64,000 nucleotides of DNA. Source: Symbiodinium natans (Eukaryota; Sar; Dinophyceae; Suessiales; Symbiodiniaceae). Position 1 is the stretch's first letter. Every line of letters begins with the position of its first letter. The position numbers and the translations under genes were made by a program. This document shows, piece by piece, positions 30,101 through 55,660 of the stretch. The notes beneath the pieces are model-generated. The model had not been told where the DNA came from. It was given only the letters and a program-made list of their open reading frames with translations, and ran no database searches. The stretch covers positions 935,001 to 999,000 of the forward strand of contig CAJNDS010002135.1 of the NCBI GenBank assembly GCA_905221605.1, given 5' to 3'.

Positions 30101-30723
30101 GGTGGAGTCTCTGCGCTTGGCGTGGCAGAAATGGTTTCGCGAACCGGGGGTGTCGGAAGAGCTTGACTGGTCGGTGGACCCGGGCCAGCCTTACTGCCTT
30201 AAGGCACTTCATGCGCTTTCTCCTGCTCTTCAGGACCCCGATGTTCATGTCTGGCCAGCATTACAGGCAGGTGTCCCTGAACTTTGCGGATCATAGGCCG
30301 CCGGTCTTGAAAACATGTTTTCAAGACCCTATACTCTAAACCCTAAACCCTAAACCTTGTCCCTGCTGCTAGATTACCAGGAGAAAATTCCAACTCTAGC
30401 CTATACCGTCAACCTTTTCGGGTCGAGCGGTTTTTTGAGGAGTTTAGGGTTTAGGGTTTAGGCTTTAGGGTTTGAGGTTCTTAGTAGCGTGTATTCGGAC
30501 GCAGGAAATACCATTGACCTGTATGGTGCCAACCCAGAAAACACAGAATCTCGTGAGCCCTCTGAAACCCTATGCACCCCAAACCTGTAAACCCTGGACC
30601 CTAAACCCTAAACCCTAAACCCTAAACCCTAGACCCTAGACCCTAAACCCTAAACCCTACACCAAGCTAGAAGCCCCCGAGCCTACTCAGGAGGGGTTGC
30701 ACCTCCTTCAGCGCATAGCCTGA
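109..30723 (+). CDS. Multi-exon gene: parvulin-type peptidyl-prolyl cis-trans isomerase (gene-level entry)
   Basis: Exons: 109-173, 808-847, 2136-2167, 3496-3556, 4083-4142, 5366-5407, 6659-6711, 7173-7227, 7855-7888, 8221-8345, 8460-8493, 8768-8826, 9187-9233, 9373-9421, 10312-10350, 10675-10724, 12461-12502, 13136-13177, 14531-14558, 16802-16856, 27402-27471, 28729-28759, 30691-30723. They sum to 1146 nt including the stop, and all phases match. The last ten encode a Pin1/parvulin rotamase domain, which catalyses X-Pro isomerisation. The expected catalytic positions are visible: His in RHILLRY, Cys in HSECPTAQ, GDLGW, and the final His in GLHLLQRIA before TGA. Upstream is a Q/G/Y-rich low-complexity stretch. 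Donors: 14 GC, 5 GT, 3 GA. Acceptors are AG|G except one. The first exon follows an acceptor, so the 5' end lies outside the window. The parvulin part is confident; exons before 9.37 kb are tentative. Confidence 0.75.
808..847 (+). CDS. Candidate exon, QKFFLLNSKPVAE
   Basis: AG|G acceptor just after a short TTTAGGG block. The frame QKFFLLNSKPVAE is G/C-biased at third positions. The donor is GC at 848, or GT at 839. Its phase fits the exons before and after. No domain recognised. Confidence 0.4.
848..2135 (+). other. Intron contents 848-2135
   Basis: TTTAGGG block at 899-935, a palindrome-bearing stretch about 1398-1422, a family-A copy, a G-run (1619-1636) and a CCCTCAA/CCCTAAA array (2056-2126) before the next exon. 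ORFs of 60-100 codons here look like chance frames. Confidence 0.6.
1194..1288 (+). mobile_element. Family A element, copy
   Basis: Begins GACCCAGAGTAGGCCC; interior AAAGGGCACCC followed by a T run; end degenerate (CTCTTGGGC). Confidence 0.65.
2136..2167 (+). CDS. Candidate exon, VMTEEELVEP
   Basis: Left flank is a CCCTAAA array, right flank TTTTAGGG repeats. The AG|G acceptor lies in TTCGGGCAG. A GC donor leaves two bases that complete a Trp codon with the next exon. Confidence 0.45.
3124..3280. repeat. CCCTAAA/CCCCAAA mixed array
   Basis: Runs of CCCTAAA alternate with blocks of CCCCAAA, a locally spread variant. No exon is assigned directly beside it. Confidence 0.9.
3496..3556 (+). CDS. 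Candidate exon, KPYMVNAYREYRT
   Basis: AG|G acceptor after a TTTAGGG block. The frame includes KPSKPYMVNAYREYRT with strong third-position G/C bias. GT donor at 3557. Function unknown. Confidence 0.45.
4083..4142 (+). CDS. Candidate exon, ELALAFPNQPRAAVGEIVTK
   Basis: Sits exactly between a CCCTAAA array on the left and a poly-G plus TTTAGGG array on the right. AG|G acceptor, GC donor (AAG|GCTGC), phase 0 at both ends. One of the clearest examples of the exon-between-inverted-arrays pattern. No domain recognised. Confidence 0.55.
5366..5407 (+). CDS. Candidate exon, VWLLQGGPLGMADE
   Basis: CCCTAAA array on the left, TTTAGGG array on the right. AG|G acceptor in AGAAACAG; GT donor (GAA|GTCGG). 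Phase 0 at both ends and strong G/C third-position bias. Two other frames are open across part of this segment. Confidence 0.45.
6044..6150 (+). mobile_element. Family A element, copy
   Basis: Interior CCCCTTAAAACCAAAAAGGG and end TTACTCCTGGGTCTAG shared with 13960-14108. Confidence 0.75.
6151..6243. repeat. (CCCTAAA)13 array
   Basis: Near-perfect heptamers, directly after a family-A element that ends CTGGGTCTAG. Confidence 0.95.
6414..6521 (+). CDS. Orphan coding-like segment with GTAAGC donor
   Basis: AG|G acceptor in GGTTTAG; donor CCCTAC|GTAAGC. The frame starts MGVLSTELLEVHFNGT and stays open for 36 codons. It lies in the intron between 5407 and 6659, and its phases do not fit there. 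It could be an alternative exon, an exon of another transcript or chance. Confidence 0.3.
6659..6711 (+). CDS. Candidate exon, KHAQPYKGGEALKHRLR
   Basis: CCCTAAA array on the left, TTTAGGG array on the right. AG|G acceptor and GT donor (CTGAG|GTGCC). The two leftover bases AG complete an Arg codon with the next exon. Basic, Lys/His-rich peptide. Confidence 0.5.
7173..7227 (+). CDS. Candidate exon, VITKSWYDALIAETFGLQ
   Basis: Acceptor TTCAG|G directly follows TTTAGGG repeats, so the left flank is the G-rich strand, an exception to the usual polarity. Donor CTGCAG|GTCGC. Phase agrees with both neighbours; nearly every codon ends in G or C. Confidence 0.55.
7345..7840. repeat. Long degenerate CCCTAAA-rich region
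   Basis: About 500 bases made almost only of CCCTAAA, CCCCTAAA and CCCCAAA variants with small interruptions. It ends just before the acceptor of exon 7855. Confidence 0.9.
7855..7888 (+). CDS. Candidate exon, GPAKKKQKTGT, with duplicated donor region
   Basis: AG|G acceptor (GTCAG|GG) after CCCTAAA variants; GA donor at 7889. The Lys-rich peptide could be a nuclear-localisation-like patch (inference). The exon end and donor lie in a 32-bp segment (7879-7910) that recurs at 7961-7992 beyond a TTTAGGG array, so there are two copies of the donor. Confidence 0.45.
7879..7992 (+). repeat. 32-bp duplication around a TTTAGGG array, at a splice donor
   Basis: Copies 7879-7910 and 7961-7992 are identical (starting ACCGGGACCGGACC) and flank 50 bases of telomere-like repeats. 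Each copy has the exon end and GA donor of exon 7855-7888. Confidence 0.9.
8221..8345 (+). CDS. Exon encoding Q/G/Y/H-rich low-complexity segment
   Basis: AG|G acceptor (GCTAAG|GGG) and GC donor (GGACAG|GCTGG); 125 nt. The frame contains HQSGHGYGQGQAHHPGYSQ and ends SWNQMAYGQ, a low-complexity composition typical of RNA-binding or scaffold proteins (inference). Read-through past the donor hits a stop, which supports an intron here. Confidence 0.6.
8460..8493 (+). CDS. Candidate exon, SQMAQQWQPQQ
   Basis: Follows a 114-nt intron (8346-8459) ending TTTTCGACCTTGCAG. This is the only AG|T acceptor in the chain. The Q/W-rich peptide matches the composition of the previous exon. GC donor at 8494; GT at 8510 is an alternative. 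Confidence 0.5.
8768..8826 (+). CDS. Candidate exon, AYQIRCWSGFGASEFHIIQ
   Basis: AG|G acceptor in GGTTCAG and GC donor (ATCCAA|GCTGG). The frame is chosen by phase match. A second frame (starting GLTKSGAGLDLG) is also open, so the reading is uncertain. Confidence 0.4.
9187..9233 (+). CDS. Candidate exon, AVDFHKDYLFLKPNI
   Basis: AG|G acceptor (CCTGAG|GCT) after TTTAGGG-like sequence; GA donor. The two leftover bases CG complete an Arg codon at the start of the parvulin domain. Confidence 0.5.
9373..9421 (+). CDS. Parvulin exon 1: SSARLRHILLRYQ (first catalytic His)
   Basis: CCCTAAA array upstream, TTTAGGG array downstream. AG|G acceptor and GC donor (TACCAG|GCC). RHILLRY aligns with the first strand of Pin1-type rotamases, where the His belongs to the active-site network. 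Confidence 0.8.
10028..10092 (+). CDS. Orphan coding-like segment, NPDYRPFAPLALASL
   Basis: Preceded by a CCCTAAA array and GGATCCACAG. The open frame NPDYRPFAPLALASLCRLE ends near a GT (GAA|GTCAG). It lies between two joined parvulin exons and is not needed there. AG|A acceptor. Uncertain. Confidence 0.25.
10312..10350 (+). CDS. Parvulin exon 2: DAAVKAPDVVNKK
   Basis: AG|G acceptor, GC donor (AAGAAG|GCG), 39 nt, phase 0 at both ends. It corresponds to the basic loop after the first strand that contacts phospho-substrates in Pin1-like enzymes (inference). Confidence 0.75.
10675..10724 (+). CDS. Parvulin exon 3: APRSKPEAETLLRKIM
   Basis: AG|G acceptor in CCGAAG; GC donor (ATGAG|GCC). The RSK.EAE.LL pattern is the conserved helix of parvulins. 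CCCTAAA flank on the left, TTTAGGG on the right. Confidence 0.82.
11331..11391 (+). CDS. Orphan coding-like segment with canonical GTAAGC donor
   Basis: Acceptor CCACCTCAG|C after CCCTAAA repeats; donor CAGCTG|GTAAGC. The frame reads DPLVSSRLDIFVNSVSYTQL with G/C-ending codons. Both splice sites are strong, but the phase does not fit the parvulin intron it lies in (10725-12460). It could be a nested or alternative exon. Confidence 0.35.
11405..11650. repeat. (CCCTAAA)n array, about 240 bp
   Basis: Long near-perfect array with an internal CCCTACA sub-block. Starts 13 bases after the GTAAGC donor of the orphan segment at 11331-11391. Confidence 0.95.
12461..12502 (+). CDS. Parvulin exon 4: DLNEEAKHLRQQS
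   Basis: AG|G acceptor (CTGCCCAG|G) and GC donor. The leftover TG completes a Trp codon with the next exon. It extends the helix of the previous exon. Without it the neighbours would still join in phase, so skipping is possible. Confidence 0.65.
12791..12871 (+). CDS. Orphan coding-like segment, FKVAQGSGKCFKNFGP
   Basis: Open in several frames; the most protein-like contains FKVAQGSGKCFKNFGPENLL. A possible donor is CTTCAC|GTGAAAG. It lies inside a parvulin intron. Not resolved. Confidence 0.25.
13136..13177 (+). CDS. Parvulin exon 5: VKHRGKKPEELAL
   Basis: Acceptor CTTCCGCAG|G; GC donor (TTGAA|GCC). A GT further on (13200) would add about seven residues but would break phase with the next parvulin exon. 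CCCTAAA array on the left, long TTTAGGG array on the right (13203-13287). Confidence 0.75.
13203..13287. repeat. (TTTAGGG)n array at intron 5' end
   Basis: Begins within 30 bases of the GC donor of parvulin exon 13136-13177. Confidence 0.95.
13517..13620 (+). mobile_element. Family B short inverted-repeat element
   Basis: Interior TTCCTTATAAGGGCAATATA; terminal motif CTTAAGCAAATAGTAG, present inverted at 13791-13806. Other copies: 582-697, about 31231-31327, 35207-35288, 46112-46398. Confidence 0.65.
13960..14108 (+). mobile_element. Family A short inverted-repeat element (introner-like)
   Basis: Starts GACCCGGAGTAGGCCC and ends TTACTCCTGGGTCTAG, an imperfect terminal inverted repeat. The interior has CCCTTAAAACCAAAAAG. 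Its last AG is used as acceptor of the orphan exon 14109. Other copies: 1194-1288, 6044-6150, 36930-37036, 47025-47132, 55105-55189, and a degenerate one at 60078-60174. Confidence 0.75.
14109..14188 (+). CDS. Orphan exon-like segment a, SREFGASIQSFFRATTS
   Basis: Acceptor CTGGGTCTAG is the 3' end of a repeat-family copy (13960-14108). Donor TCTCG|GTGGTTT runs directly into TTTAGGG repeats. The frame SLGPGDLAWSREFGASIQSF is open and joins in phase to 14281-14383. It lies inside a parvulin intron and is not part of that reading frame. Confidence 0.4.
14281..14383 (+). CDS. Orphan exon-like segment b, QKLNFTMVGTPDYQGSGEEA
   Basis: Acceptor GATTGCGCAG|T; donor GAACGT|GTAAAG. Phase fits segment a across a 92-nt intron (14189-14280) made almost entirely of TTTAGGG variants. 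The frame continues RVARSYPACSSSER. Two other frames are also open. Confidence 0.4.
14531..14558 (+). CDS. Parvulin exon 6: SEKFTKLCK
   Basis: 28-nt exon with AG|G acceptor (CCGAG|GTCGG) and GA donor (TGCAAG|GACAC). KFTKLCK followed by EHSEC in the next exon is the conserved stretch before the catalytic Cys. CCCTAAA upstream, TTTAGGG downstream. Confidence 0.78.
14874..15089 (-). CDS. Possible minus-strand first exon, MSAQAPAHASSSLTAAQ
   Basis: Minus-strand reading begins MSAQAPAHASSSLTAAQSKR and continues KLEAYAKKARQ to a possible donor CGGCAG|GTGGT near 14982. A second minus-strand piece (VKAYANRFLNPGQHHE) lies at about 14812-14860 in compatible phase. It would be a nested antisense gene in a parvulin intron. 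Codon bias is weaker than in the plus-strand exons. Confidence 0.3.
   Translation of the reverse strand: MSAQAPAHASSSLTAAQSKRLETSKLEAYAKKARQVVSGKSPLPLPRGQTPGGGRGGGWGREGNAVLRVCS
15395..15524. repeat. Poly-C with T/A interruptions
   Basis: About 130 bases that are nearly pure C on the plus strand (poly-G on minus). Upstream of the possible minus-strand start at 15089; can form i-motif/G-quadruplex structures. Confidence 0.95.
15873..15970. repeat. (TTTAGGG)n array
   Basis: About 13 units with TTCAGGG and CTTAGGG variants, inside the parvulin intron 14559-16801. Confidence 0.95.
16640..16757. repeat. (CCCTAAA)n array before parvulin exon 16802
   Basis: Mostly perfect array, followed by a 14-base C run and then the acceptor. 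Confidence 0.95.
16802..16856 (+). CDS. Parvulin exon 7: EHSECPTAQKGGAMCGDL (catalytic Cys)
   Basis: AG|G acceptor (CTGTAACAG|G) downstream of a long CCCTAAA array and a poly-C run. GC donor after 16856, followed by TTTAGGG repeats and then the copia element. SEC carries the active-site Cys; GGAMCGDL is the GGDLG-like signature. Confidence 0.88.
16940..17150 (-). repeat. 3' LTR of the copia element
   Basis: Copy of 26460-26670 with one difference. The left flank ends in TTTAGGG repeats. The purine tract GGACAGGGGGAG (17151-17162, minus strand) abuts its start, as expected for plus-strand priming. Confidence 0.85.
17151..17162 (-). promoter_or_regulatory. Polypurine tract
   Basis: On the minus strand GGACAGGGGGAG sits directly before the TG of the 3' LTR, the normal position of the priming tract for second-strand synthesis. 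Confidence 0.7.
17260..18954 (-). CDS. Copia reverse transcriptase/RNase H with C-terminal membrane-like extension
   Basis: 564 codons. RT: KALYGLAESPAAW, then the catalytic LYVDDFLM box. RNase H: ESYADASFA, STAEAELHA, YTDSVST, and the typical end HLRGEYMIADLLTK. About 135 residues follow RNase H, with two hydrophobic stretches (ALLAMAVMMVAASLQG and VAYLVAAIILWELAWCLF) separated by a Cys-containing loop. An extension of this sort is unusual for copia. It acts on retroelement RNA and cDNA. Confidence 0.85.
   Translation of the reverse strand: MVVQPPRAAVKLGLCTKEERWIVRKALYGLAESPAAWVEWRDQRLQGMSWVSKDGQAMSFQRSNADPSLFLIMAQEKPEGASKLVGTMGLYVDDFLMAGTMTVLREALEQIRKEWKTSEPEFCGPGCGDGFLKFLGVQIWYRNGSFFLNQEDFVRDLLNRRGYQIDETGKGSNLPMVKETPGEEEEVDIPSLRAAQGAVGEFLWVAIKTRPDLAFCTSQLSLWTSRRPRFVVKKAEEVFRYLAATPTLGLTFGAIATCEKERNEVLRYGRGVKVVESYADASFAAGENEKSHSGAVVVWGDCPVMWATQRQSTVALSTAEAELHASIEGATMIQSCTPIIAALVGTGEESLQQVLYTDSVSTCSIIQYPAGSWRTRHLRIRAAGVRSLVDRGYMVIAHLRGEYMIADLLTKLMSGQVYAKQKALWGLRLLVQGSDLKRALLAMAVMMVAASLQGMATGGEEVSTAGFFCSEEGVCKVANTSTVMVLAQGIEMLINNSDLVAYLVAAIILWELAWCLFRQLYKRLWVKPSSLVRNGPLEREFFKCEVKKSSTVRDSANELKVRPG
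18977..19618 (-). pseudogene. N-terminal RT segment, out of frame with neighbours
   Basis: Carries VFTWKQGTGRRRARICACGN and WIIAGLDISKAFLTAP, the first blocks of a copia reverse transcriptase, preceded by a coiled-coil-like KLDKLAEE region. It ends at a TAG after PMNN. The next ORF resumes in another frame, so polymerase is interrupted here. Further frame changes occur between 19618 and 19990. Mutation, sequencing error and an unrecognised intron are all possible. Confidence 0.7.
19990..26628 (-). CDS. Copia Gag-protease-methyltransferase-like-integrase polyprotein
   Basis: Open frame of 2212 codons. Landmarks by approximate residue: CCCH finger (CKFGSRCKFRHD) near 783-795; CCHC knuckle (CFECGAVGHLQPQC) near 803-816; a first DTAATH motif near 930; aspartic protease DSGASH near 1095; methyltransferase-like region 1290-1560 with VVGGPPCRTVS; integrase zinc region HIPFRRDCQIC near 1595; integrase core with LSLDLAGPY, IHSDRAGEF and NGRAEA (D-D-E). 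The first Met lies inside the LTR. The Met near residue 72 (about 26415) is a more conventional start just inside the element. The last 60 or so residues do not look like copia, so the frame probably breaks near 20.1 kb. Confidence 0.85.
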   Translation of the reverse strand: MLEGSTYPEIFYGSRIWAMRPEEKCLSEFGVGWSRGSRASVGVDCFVPCPPSVAPRRLPAELVKIFRLFNAMDMMRRRSEPGLSPTANEAEGNRGDGGEERQQMVQALTDGREVAMIQPTPQVENEVVPVPAANPFWSERAQDEMRLRQSRPASLPASGGDRSGEGTRRPPSLQDLLGQEPARVERPSSGLMGQMERGTIGGVQADEELIPDVGGEEQSEDMAVVKRALKELLVQTKELGNRLHRVEEKSYTSAASGSASRARSTGVVDANTAYPLGMTPEKQYLPGQVFYTDGMGGFWTVLPDGTWLPIEGYDLPKGCDLQSLPGSRKGDVQVEDEKEAPMMHVAEGKKPSRLPPLNYPTGGPASGGYASGPPGLKHVPITSVPSGVDGSAAPVGNQPGFVSARETATQETSAGSGGYTMVDDVPYRWKMVAGKLELEKVPLTAVTPGIGHGLPQGPGGRVSLPPGAVVPRGMPIIGDSSGTERPEALGKHVMSLPTLADYTPSNPTALGDWIAMIEPMLSSLTDTGRVRWQRVYSKAYQAYAKWLSVSPLERLGIKTELEGLKVVQTVHVLLEQRAASLLLQAIPERLKTEIVSTRMLGSVMIFYKLLTVYQPGGANERSTMLNFLVQPSPATSISEAIKGVRQWAQWRSRLRELRAAEPDATLLIKGLDGLSSALLAKHPTVHFRVASFREKLGVDYSPTSETATKLAEMLQAEFELLLHSAGEQEVKQDSDAKKRARLNKAQKGTGDETEEGDKGKGKGKRYSGDGERPFCWIYGKTDAGCKFGSRCKFRHDKDSLERGRCFECGAVGHLQPQCPYKDGASSNVDSNPERSRSKGNSPKGGKGGKGAKWGNAKKAEVAEGGDETANAGLDKGSASPSSPSTANQVLVEALEVLKSMKLMKLSSAQSASSGDPSVRMLCGSGLLQQEGRVALVDTAATHLARTLFPWECLPDTTVMVQSALGGVTMRITEKGTLIREDNGPLIIPLWLILEFGANLTVINGMCHVGAKSSLDQLLWFEHGCLVMDYKTAEKMVLHAERQRVSWSHSQWRNGRADCGVGSSDATLLPKQGEGRGVCVLHVARVSDTNECSGMGMLDSGASHPLRSLRPGEQLPQQKVLVSLAVGSREMCITPGGTLVTPEMVDPLVPIGKASALVGLRVQWRGGKCTASHPVLGELRVRDLNGCPCLEKEVALQIIDEMDWCSPKQALKVARMVQGCPNTDNEVAVKTSLQSAARTASANEEEFVQACWRFLRWYYGDIPENMLMELLPRGDIAALPFNRHKRRRLARAKRVVVHLFSGKQKWHFPSRDVEVLELDLTKGGDLHNSSVWKYLLHLAAEGKVVAVVGGPPCRTVSRLRGEDGGPPVLRRRCGPERLGLKSLPWPHQELAQKDGVLLLKMLFLYDVAVHSRCGTAEVINGSSVFFGMESPGDPELIGKDFSQNGKTVLSAEDLVDGSQEGLSSPTFWSWPEVKSFCERYGMYAAHFDQGALGHALVKPTTFLVSDMELWESLEQVRVVVPWSATFASTLEERIGQSSIWARWAFGLVKRIRHRLAQWLHESDAEREAMVLKKKEREGMLRRLTAEERAFRDHCLRGHIPFRRDCQICVSAAGKERRHLRRKHGDAYTLSLDLAGPYKCSKDAHQQKPRHAVIGVYQFPMLDPNVGRPPEKEEDADEVEDQVADEGAGVGEWLGDAVANFEEEDSAPVEPAPVLEAEVLNIQASEKSWKELKDHLTQPVRMINFVMVEPIVDKQQTTVLSAVQRLMVRLQRHGYPVLRIHSDRAGEFVNARFRSFCETRLIYRTTGDPGVPQTNGRAEACVGLFKRGVRSLLKEARLGPAYWALAARHWSMLRWQKAERELGLNPKALLPFGAQIQVKRRPWELLGPDGTKKGRQWVDRTQPALLLGPCDDLPGGYWVEAQGTAKDPDELVLFPCTTIFSNIKEPPELELEGVVEEQEPSPPEHRLKGKKPALRFADEEGPPLPPPRDPPVRHRLMEKSPASSLRGHVGSLRLLRKRGESPPLEIFEDDMQGLGELEENADVEDNVPGDEYWPTCCSPHENAYLVCKSETAEDGTQLEKEEQKAKSMYERSMYDYVDCEELLEGIVYPKRVNRRGGINNWCTSTRALVLGHYTHGGVCGITKETHRRPWLCRYLASFVRHHNPEAKFSALQISCNAPVSLHRDSHNEKHCCNYVCVALVTIKMVSCGLRMKRF
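26460..26670 (-). repeat. 5' LTR of the copia element
   Basis: Direct repeat of 16940-17150 with a single mismatch. Begins TGCGGAGCTG and ends TGCCCCCCGTA on the minus strand. It contains an in-frame ATG (26628) that reads through into gag. I see no clear tRNA primer-binding site directly inside it. Confidence 0.85.
26671..26745. repeat. TTTAGGG array flanking the copia insertion
   Basis: Continuation of the array interrupted by the retrotransposon; the other part is 16896-16939. Confidence 0.9.
27095..27153 (+). repeat. Family D dispersed repeat
   Basis: Core AAGGACTGTTCGTATAAG. Also at 28305-28361, 40792-40848, and inverted at 16053-16135, where the core occurs twice. Confidence 0.65.
27285..27388. 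repeat. (CCCTAAA)14 array before parvulin exon 27402
   Basis: Perfect heptamers up to 13 bases before the AG acceptor. Confidence 0.95.
27402..27471 (+). CDS. Parvulin exon 8: WVSKDMQTKRGGNFRELVAA
   Basis: AG|G acceptor (CTGCCCAG|G) after a 100-bp CCCTAAA array; GT donor (AGGCG|GTGTT) before TTTAGGG repeats. Joining to 16856 across 10.5 kb, including the retrotransposon, restores the signature GDLGW exactly in phase. This is the best single proof of the splice model. Confidence 0.88.
28729..28759 (+). CDS. Parvulin exon 9: PGDYSDIVTS
   Basis: 31 nt. AG|G acceptor (GGGGCAG|G); GC donor (ACCTCA|GCAGA). PGDYSDIV matches the conserved VG.(L/W)SD.V segment before the last strand. Confidence 0.82.
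29830..29920 (+). CDS. Orphan coding-like segment, VLVFVDKNPPRQANDVLSKK
   Basis: Flanked by CCCTAAA on the left and TTTAGGG on the right. AG|G acceptor (GGGCTTAG|G). VLVFVDK is reminiscent of the first strand of a helicase C domain, but nothing else supports that. It lies inside the last parvulin intron. Confidence 0.25.
29979..30296 (+). CDS. Retroelement-like ORF fragment
   Basis: Open frame of about 105 codons ending TAG, containing DALWFTPAEVESLRLAWQKW and HALSPALQDPDVHVWPALQA. Composition and phrasing resemble polyproteins of dinoflagellate non-LTR-type elements (inference from style, not from an alignment). It has no start of its own and interrupts a parvulin intron. Confidence 0.4.
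   Translation, partial: YHSLQLRKQHPPQLPRENRIPTRPRQHIADTVDALWFTPAEVESLRLAWQKWFREPGVSEELDWSVDPGQPYCLKALHALSPALQDPDVHVWPALQAGVPELCGS
30691..30723 (+). CDS. Parvulin terminal exon: EGLHLLQRIA and stop
   Basis: AG|G acceptor (CCTACTCAG|G). GLHLLQRIA followed by TGA is the canonical parvulin C-terminus with the second active-site His. It marks the gene end; a 218-bp CCCTAAA array begins about 30 bases further on. Confidence 0.85.
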   Translation, partial: EGLHLLQRIA

Positions 30724-32493
30724 CGCGCTTGGGCTCATGCCAGATGTGCCACCTTAACCCTAAACCCTAAACCCTAAACCCTAAACCCTAAACCCTAAAC
30801 CCTAAACCCTAAACCCTAAACCCTAAACCCTAAACCCTAAACCCTAAACACTAAACCCTAAACCCTAAACAATAAACCCTAAACCCTAAACCCTAAACCC
30901 TAAACCCTAAACCCTAAACCCTAAACCCTACACCCTAAACCCTAAACCCTAAACCCTAAACCCTAAGCCCTGTACTACCCTTACCAGGCAGAGCCCCCGT
31001 AAGGGCCACGTAACTCTTCACCCTCACTTAGGCCTCAGATGATTTAGCAGTAGTTGGGGTTTAGGTTTTTTTTCGGGTTTAGGGATGCAGCTTGGCAGGT
31101 TGTTCGAGGCAGGGTCTGTGGTGGTTCAGGGCTTGATGTTGCACCTAAACCCGACCCTAAACCATAATCCAGTGTAGCGGGCCTCATATCGTGGCTTTGT
31201 GGGAGGTTGCCCCCTCCACCCCAAACTTCTAGTTGCTTAGAAACCTCAAAAAACACACCCTACATTTCCCTTATAAGGAAGAATATGTTCATAACAGTTT
31301 GGGGGCTCTTACTCAAATAACTAGTAGTAAGTCGAAAGCCCGACCTCTTGGGATTCTAAAGTGGCAGCTTTGGCTACGCCTATGCAAGCTTTGCAGCTGT
31401 CGAGCTCGCTTTGCGCGGCTGGAACCCCTTACACCTTACACCTTAAACCTTAAACCCTATCAGCATTAAACCTCAAACCCCTAAAGCCCCGGTAAGCCCC
31501 GAATCCCCGAAACCCTAGACCTTACACCCAGCTACCACCGAATTTCCCAAGACCCCAAATCTCCAAACACCCCTCCCCCCCCCCGGTCCCCAACTCCCTC
31601 TCCCCTCCCAGAATCCTAGACCGGGACCAATAGGCTTCCGGCTTCAGTGTTCAGTAGGGTTTAGGGTTTGAGGTTTTCAGGGTTGCAGGGTTTCAGGGAT
31701 TTCGGGTTCAGGGTTTAGGGTTTAGGGTTTAGGGTTTAGGGTTTAGGGTTTAGGGTTTAGGGTTTAGGGTTTAGGGTTTCAGGGGTTTGGGGCTCGGGTT
31801 TCCGGGCTCAGGGCTTCAGGTTTCAGGGTCACAGCGTCTCAAAGTTTAGGGTTTCAGGGTGTCGGATTGCAGGGCTAGAGCGAACAGGGCGTTGGGCCTG
31901 CATTGCTTAGACGACCTTTAGGGTTTAGGGTTTAGGGTTTAGGGTTTAGGGTTTAGGGTTCAGGGTTTAGGGTTTAGGGCTTAGGCCAGGCACTAGGGGA
32001 TACGCCCAAGAAATCCGGTTTAGGGTTTAGGATTCTTGGGGGTAAAAACCCCCTTTGAGGGGAAATGGAGGACCCGTGATTGGACCCCAGCGGGATCCCA
32101 TGAAGGATGAGTGTTTTAGGGTCTAGGACGTGCTAATGTTACAAGAAGCTGAAGCGAGAGAGAGAGAGAGAGAGAACACCCTAAACCCCAAACCCTAAAA
32201 CCCTAAACCCTAAACCCCAAACCCCAAACCCTAAACCCTAAATCCTAAACTCTAAACCCTAAGCCCTGTACTACGCTTACCATATATAAACACCAAACTT
32301 CCCGCCCCGAAACCCTACGTACACCTCATGGCCTACTCAATTTTAAGAGCCTAGCAAGGACAACGCACCACGACAGGCCCCCTAAGCCCTAAGCCCTAAG
32401 CCCTAAGCCCTAAGCCCTAAGCCCTAAACCCTAAACCCTAAACCCTAGCCCTAAACCCTAAACCCTGAACCGAGTTGAAAGTCACCGACCGAG
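30724..32493 (+). other. Intergenic region or UTRs between the parvulin and glycosyltransferase genes
   Basis: Arrays of both orientations, a family-B copy (31231-31327), TTTAGGG arrays at 31700-31780 and 31918-31980, and a GA microsatellite at 32155-32175. No promoter element or spliced-leader acceptor is recognisable. Confidence 0.6.
30754..30971. repeat. (CCCTAAA)n array, about 218 bp, just after the parvulin stop
   Basis: Near-perfect array with a few single-base variants (CACTAAA, CAATAAA). Lies in the 3' UTR or intergenic space. Confidence 0.95.
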
Positions 32494-54946
<22,453 letters not shown>

Positions 54947-55104
54947 GACTCAGAAAAACACAGGCCCTTGTTCCCCTTTTTTTAACGGTGTAGGGTTTAG
55001 GGTTTATAGGATTCATCGGGTTCATAGGGTTCATAGGGTTTATAGGGTTTATAGGGTTTATAGGTTTTATTATAGGGTTTGTGGTTTAGGTTTAGGGGAA
55101 CTAG

Positions 55105-55189
55105 GACCCAAAGTAGGCCCTTATTGCCTTTTTTAGTTTAAACCCAAGAATGTGCACCCTGTTTATTCCTAGGTTACTCTTGGGCCTAG
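55105..55189 (+). mobile_element. Family A element, shorter copy
   Basis: Begins GACCCAAAGTAGGCCC and ends GTTACTCTTGGGCCTAG. Confidence 0.7.
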
Positions 55190-55449
55190 ATGAAAGCTTT
55201 AGCCAGGATTGACTTGTGTGATAAGTTTTGAACTTCTATGGGTCCTACTCCCTATACAACCCTACGCAAGCCATAGAAGCTAAGGAAATTATGGGAGGCT
55301 CCACCCGAAACCCGAAACCCGAAACGCTAAACCCCCATCCCTAAAGCCTAAACCCTACACCCCGGAGTAGAGTCTTCATGAGGTCATCGGGTTCAGGGAG
55401 ATAAGCAAACTCTAAGCCCTGAAGCCGTGGGTGGGTGTCGGCTTTAGGT

Positions 55450-55660
55450 TTATGTAGGGGGTTTAGGGGGTTTATAGGGTTTATAGGGTTTATAGGGTTT
55501 ATAGGGTTCATAGGGTTTATAGGGTTTATAGGGTTTATCGGGTTTATAGGGTTTATAGGGTTTATAGGGTTTATAGGGTTTATCGGGTTTATAGGGTTTA
55601 CAGGGTTTATCGGGATTATAGGGTTTATAGGGTTTATCGGGTTTACAGGGTTTACCGGGT
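55450..55660. repeat. (TTTATAGGG)n 9-mer array
   Basis: About 22 copies of a 9-mer (the reverse complement of CCCTATAAA) with TTTATCGGG and TTTACAGGG variants. Frames across it read FIG repeats and are not genes. Confidence 0.95.

Larger units (their letters stand above)
28760..30690 (+). other. Last parvulin intron 28760-30690
   Basis: TTTAGGG arrays (29040-29120), CCCTAAA (29197-29275), a C-rich tract (29491-29571), the coding-like segment at 29830 and the retroelement-like fragment. A further open frame, ERAILNPKKEVGRD, lies at 29120. Confidence 0.6.
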
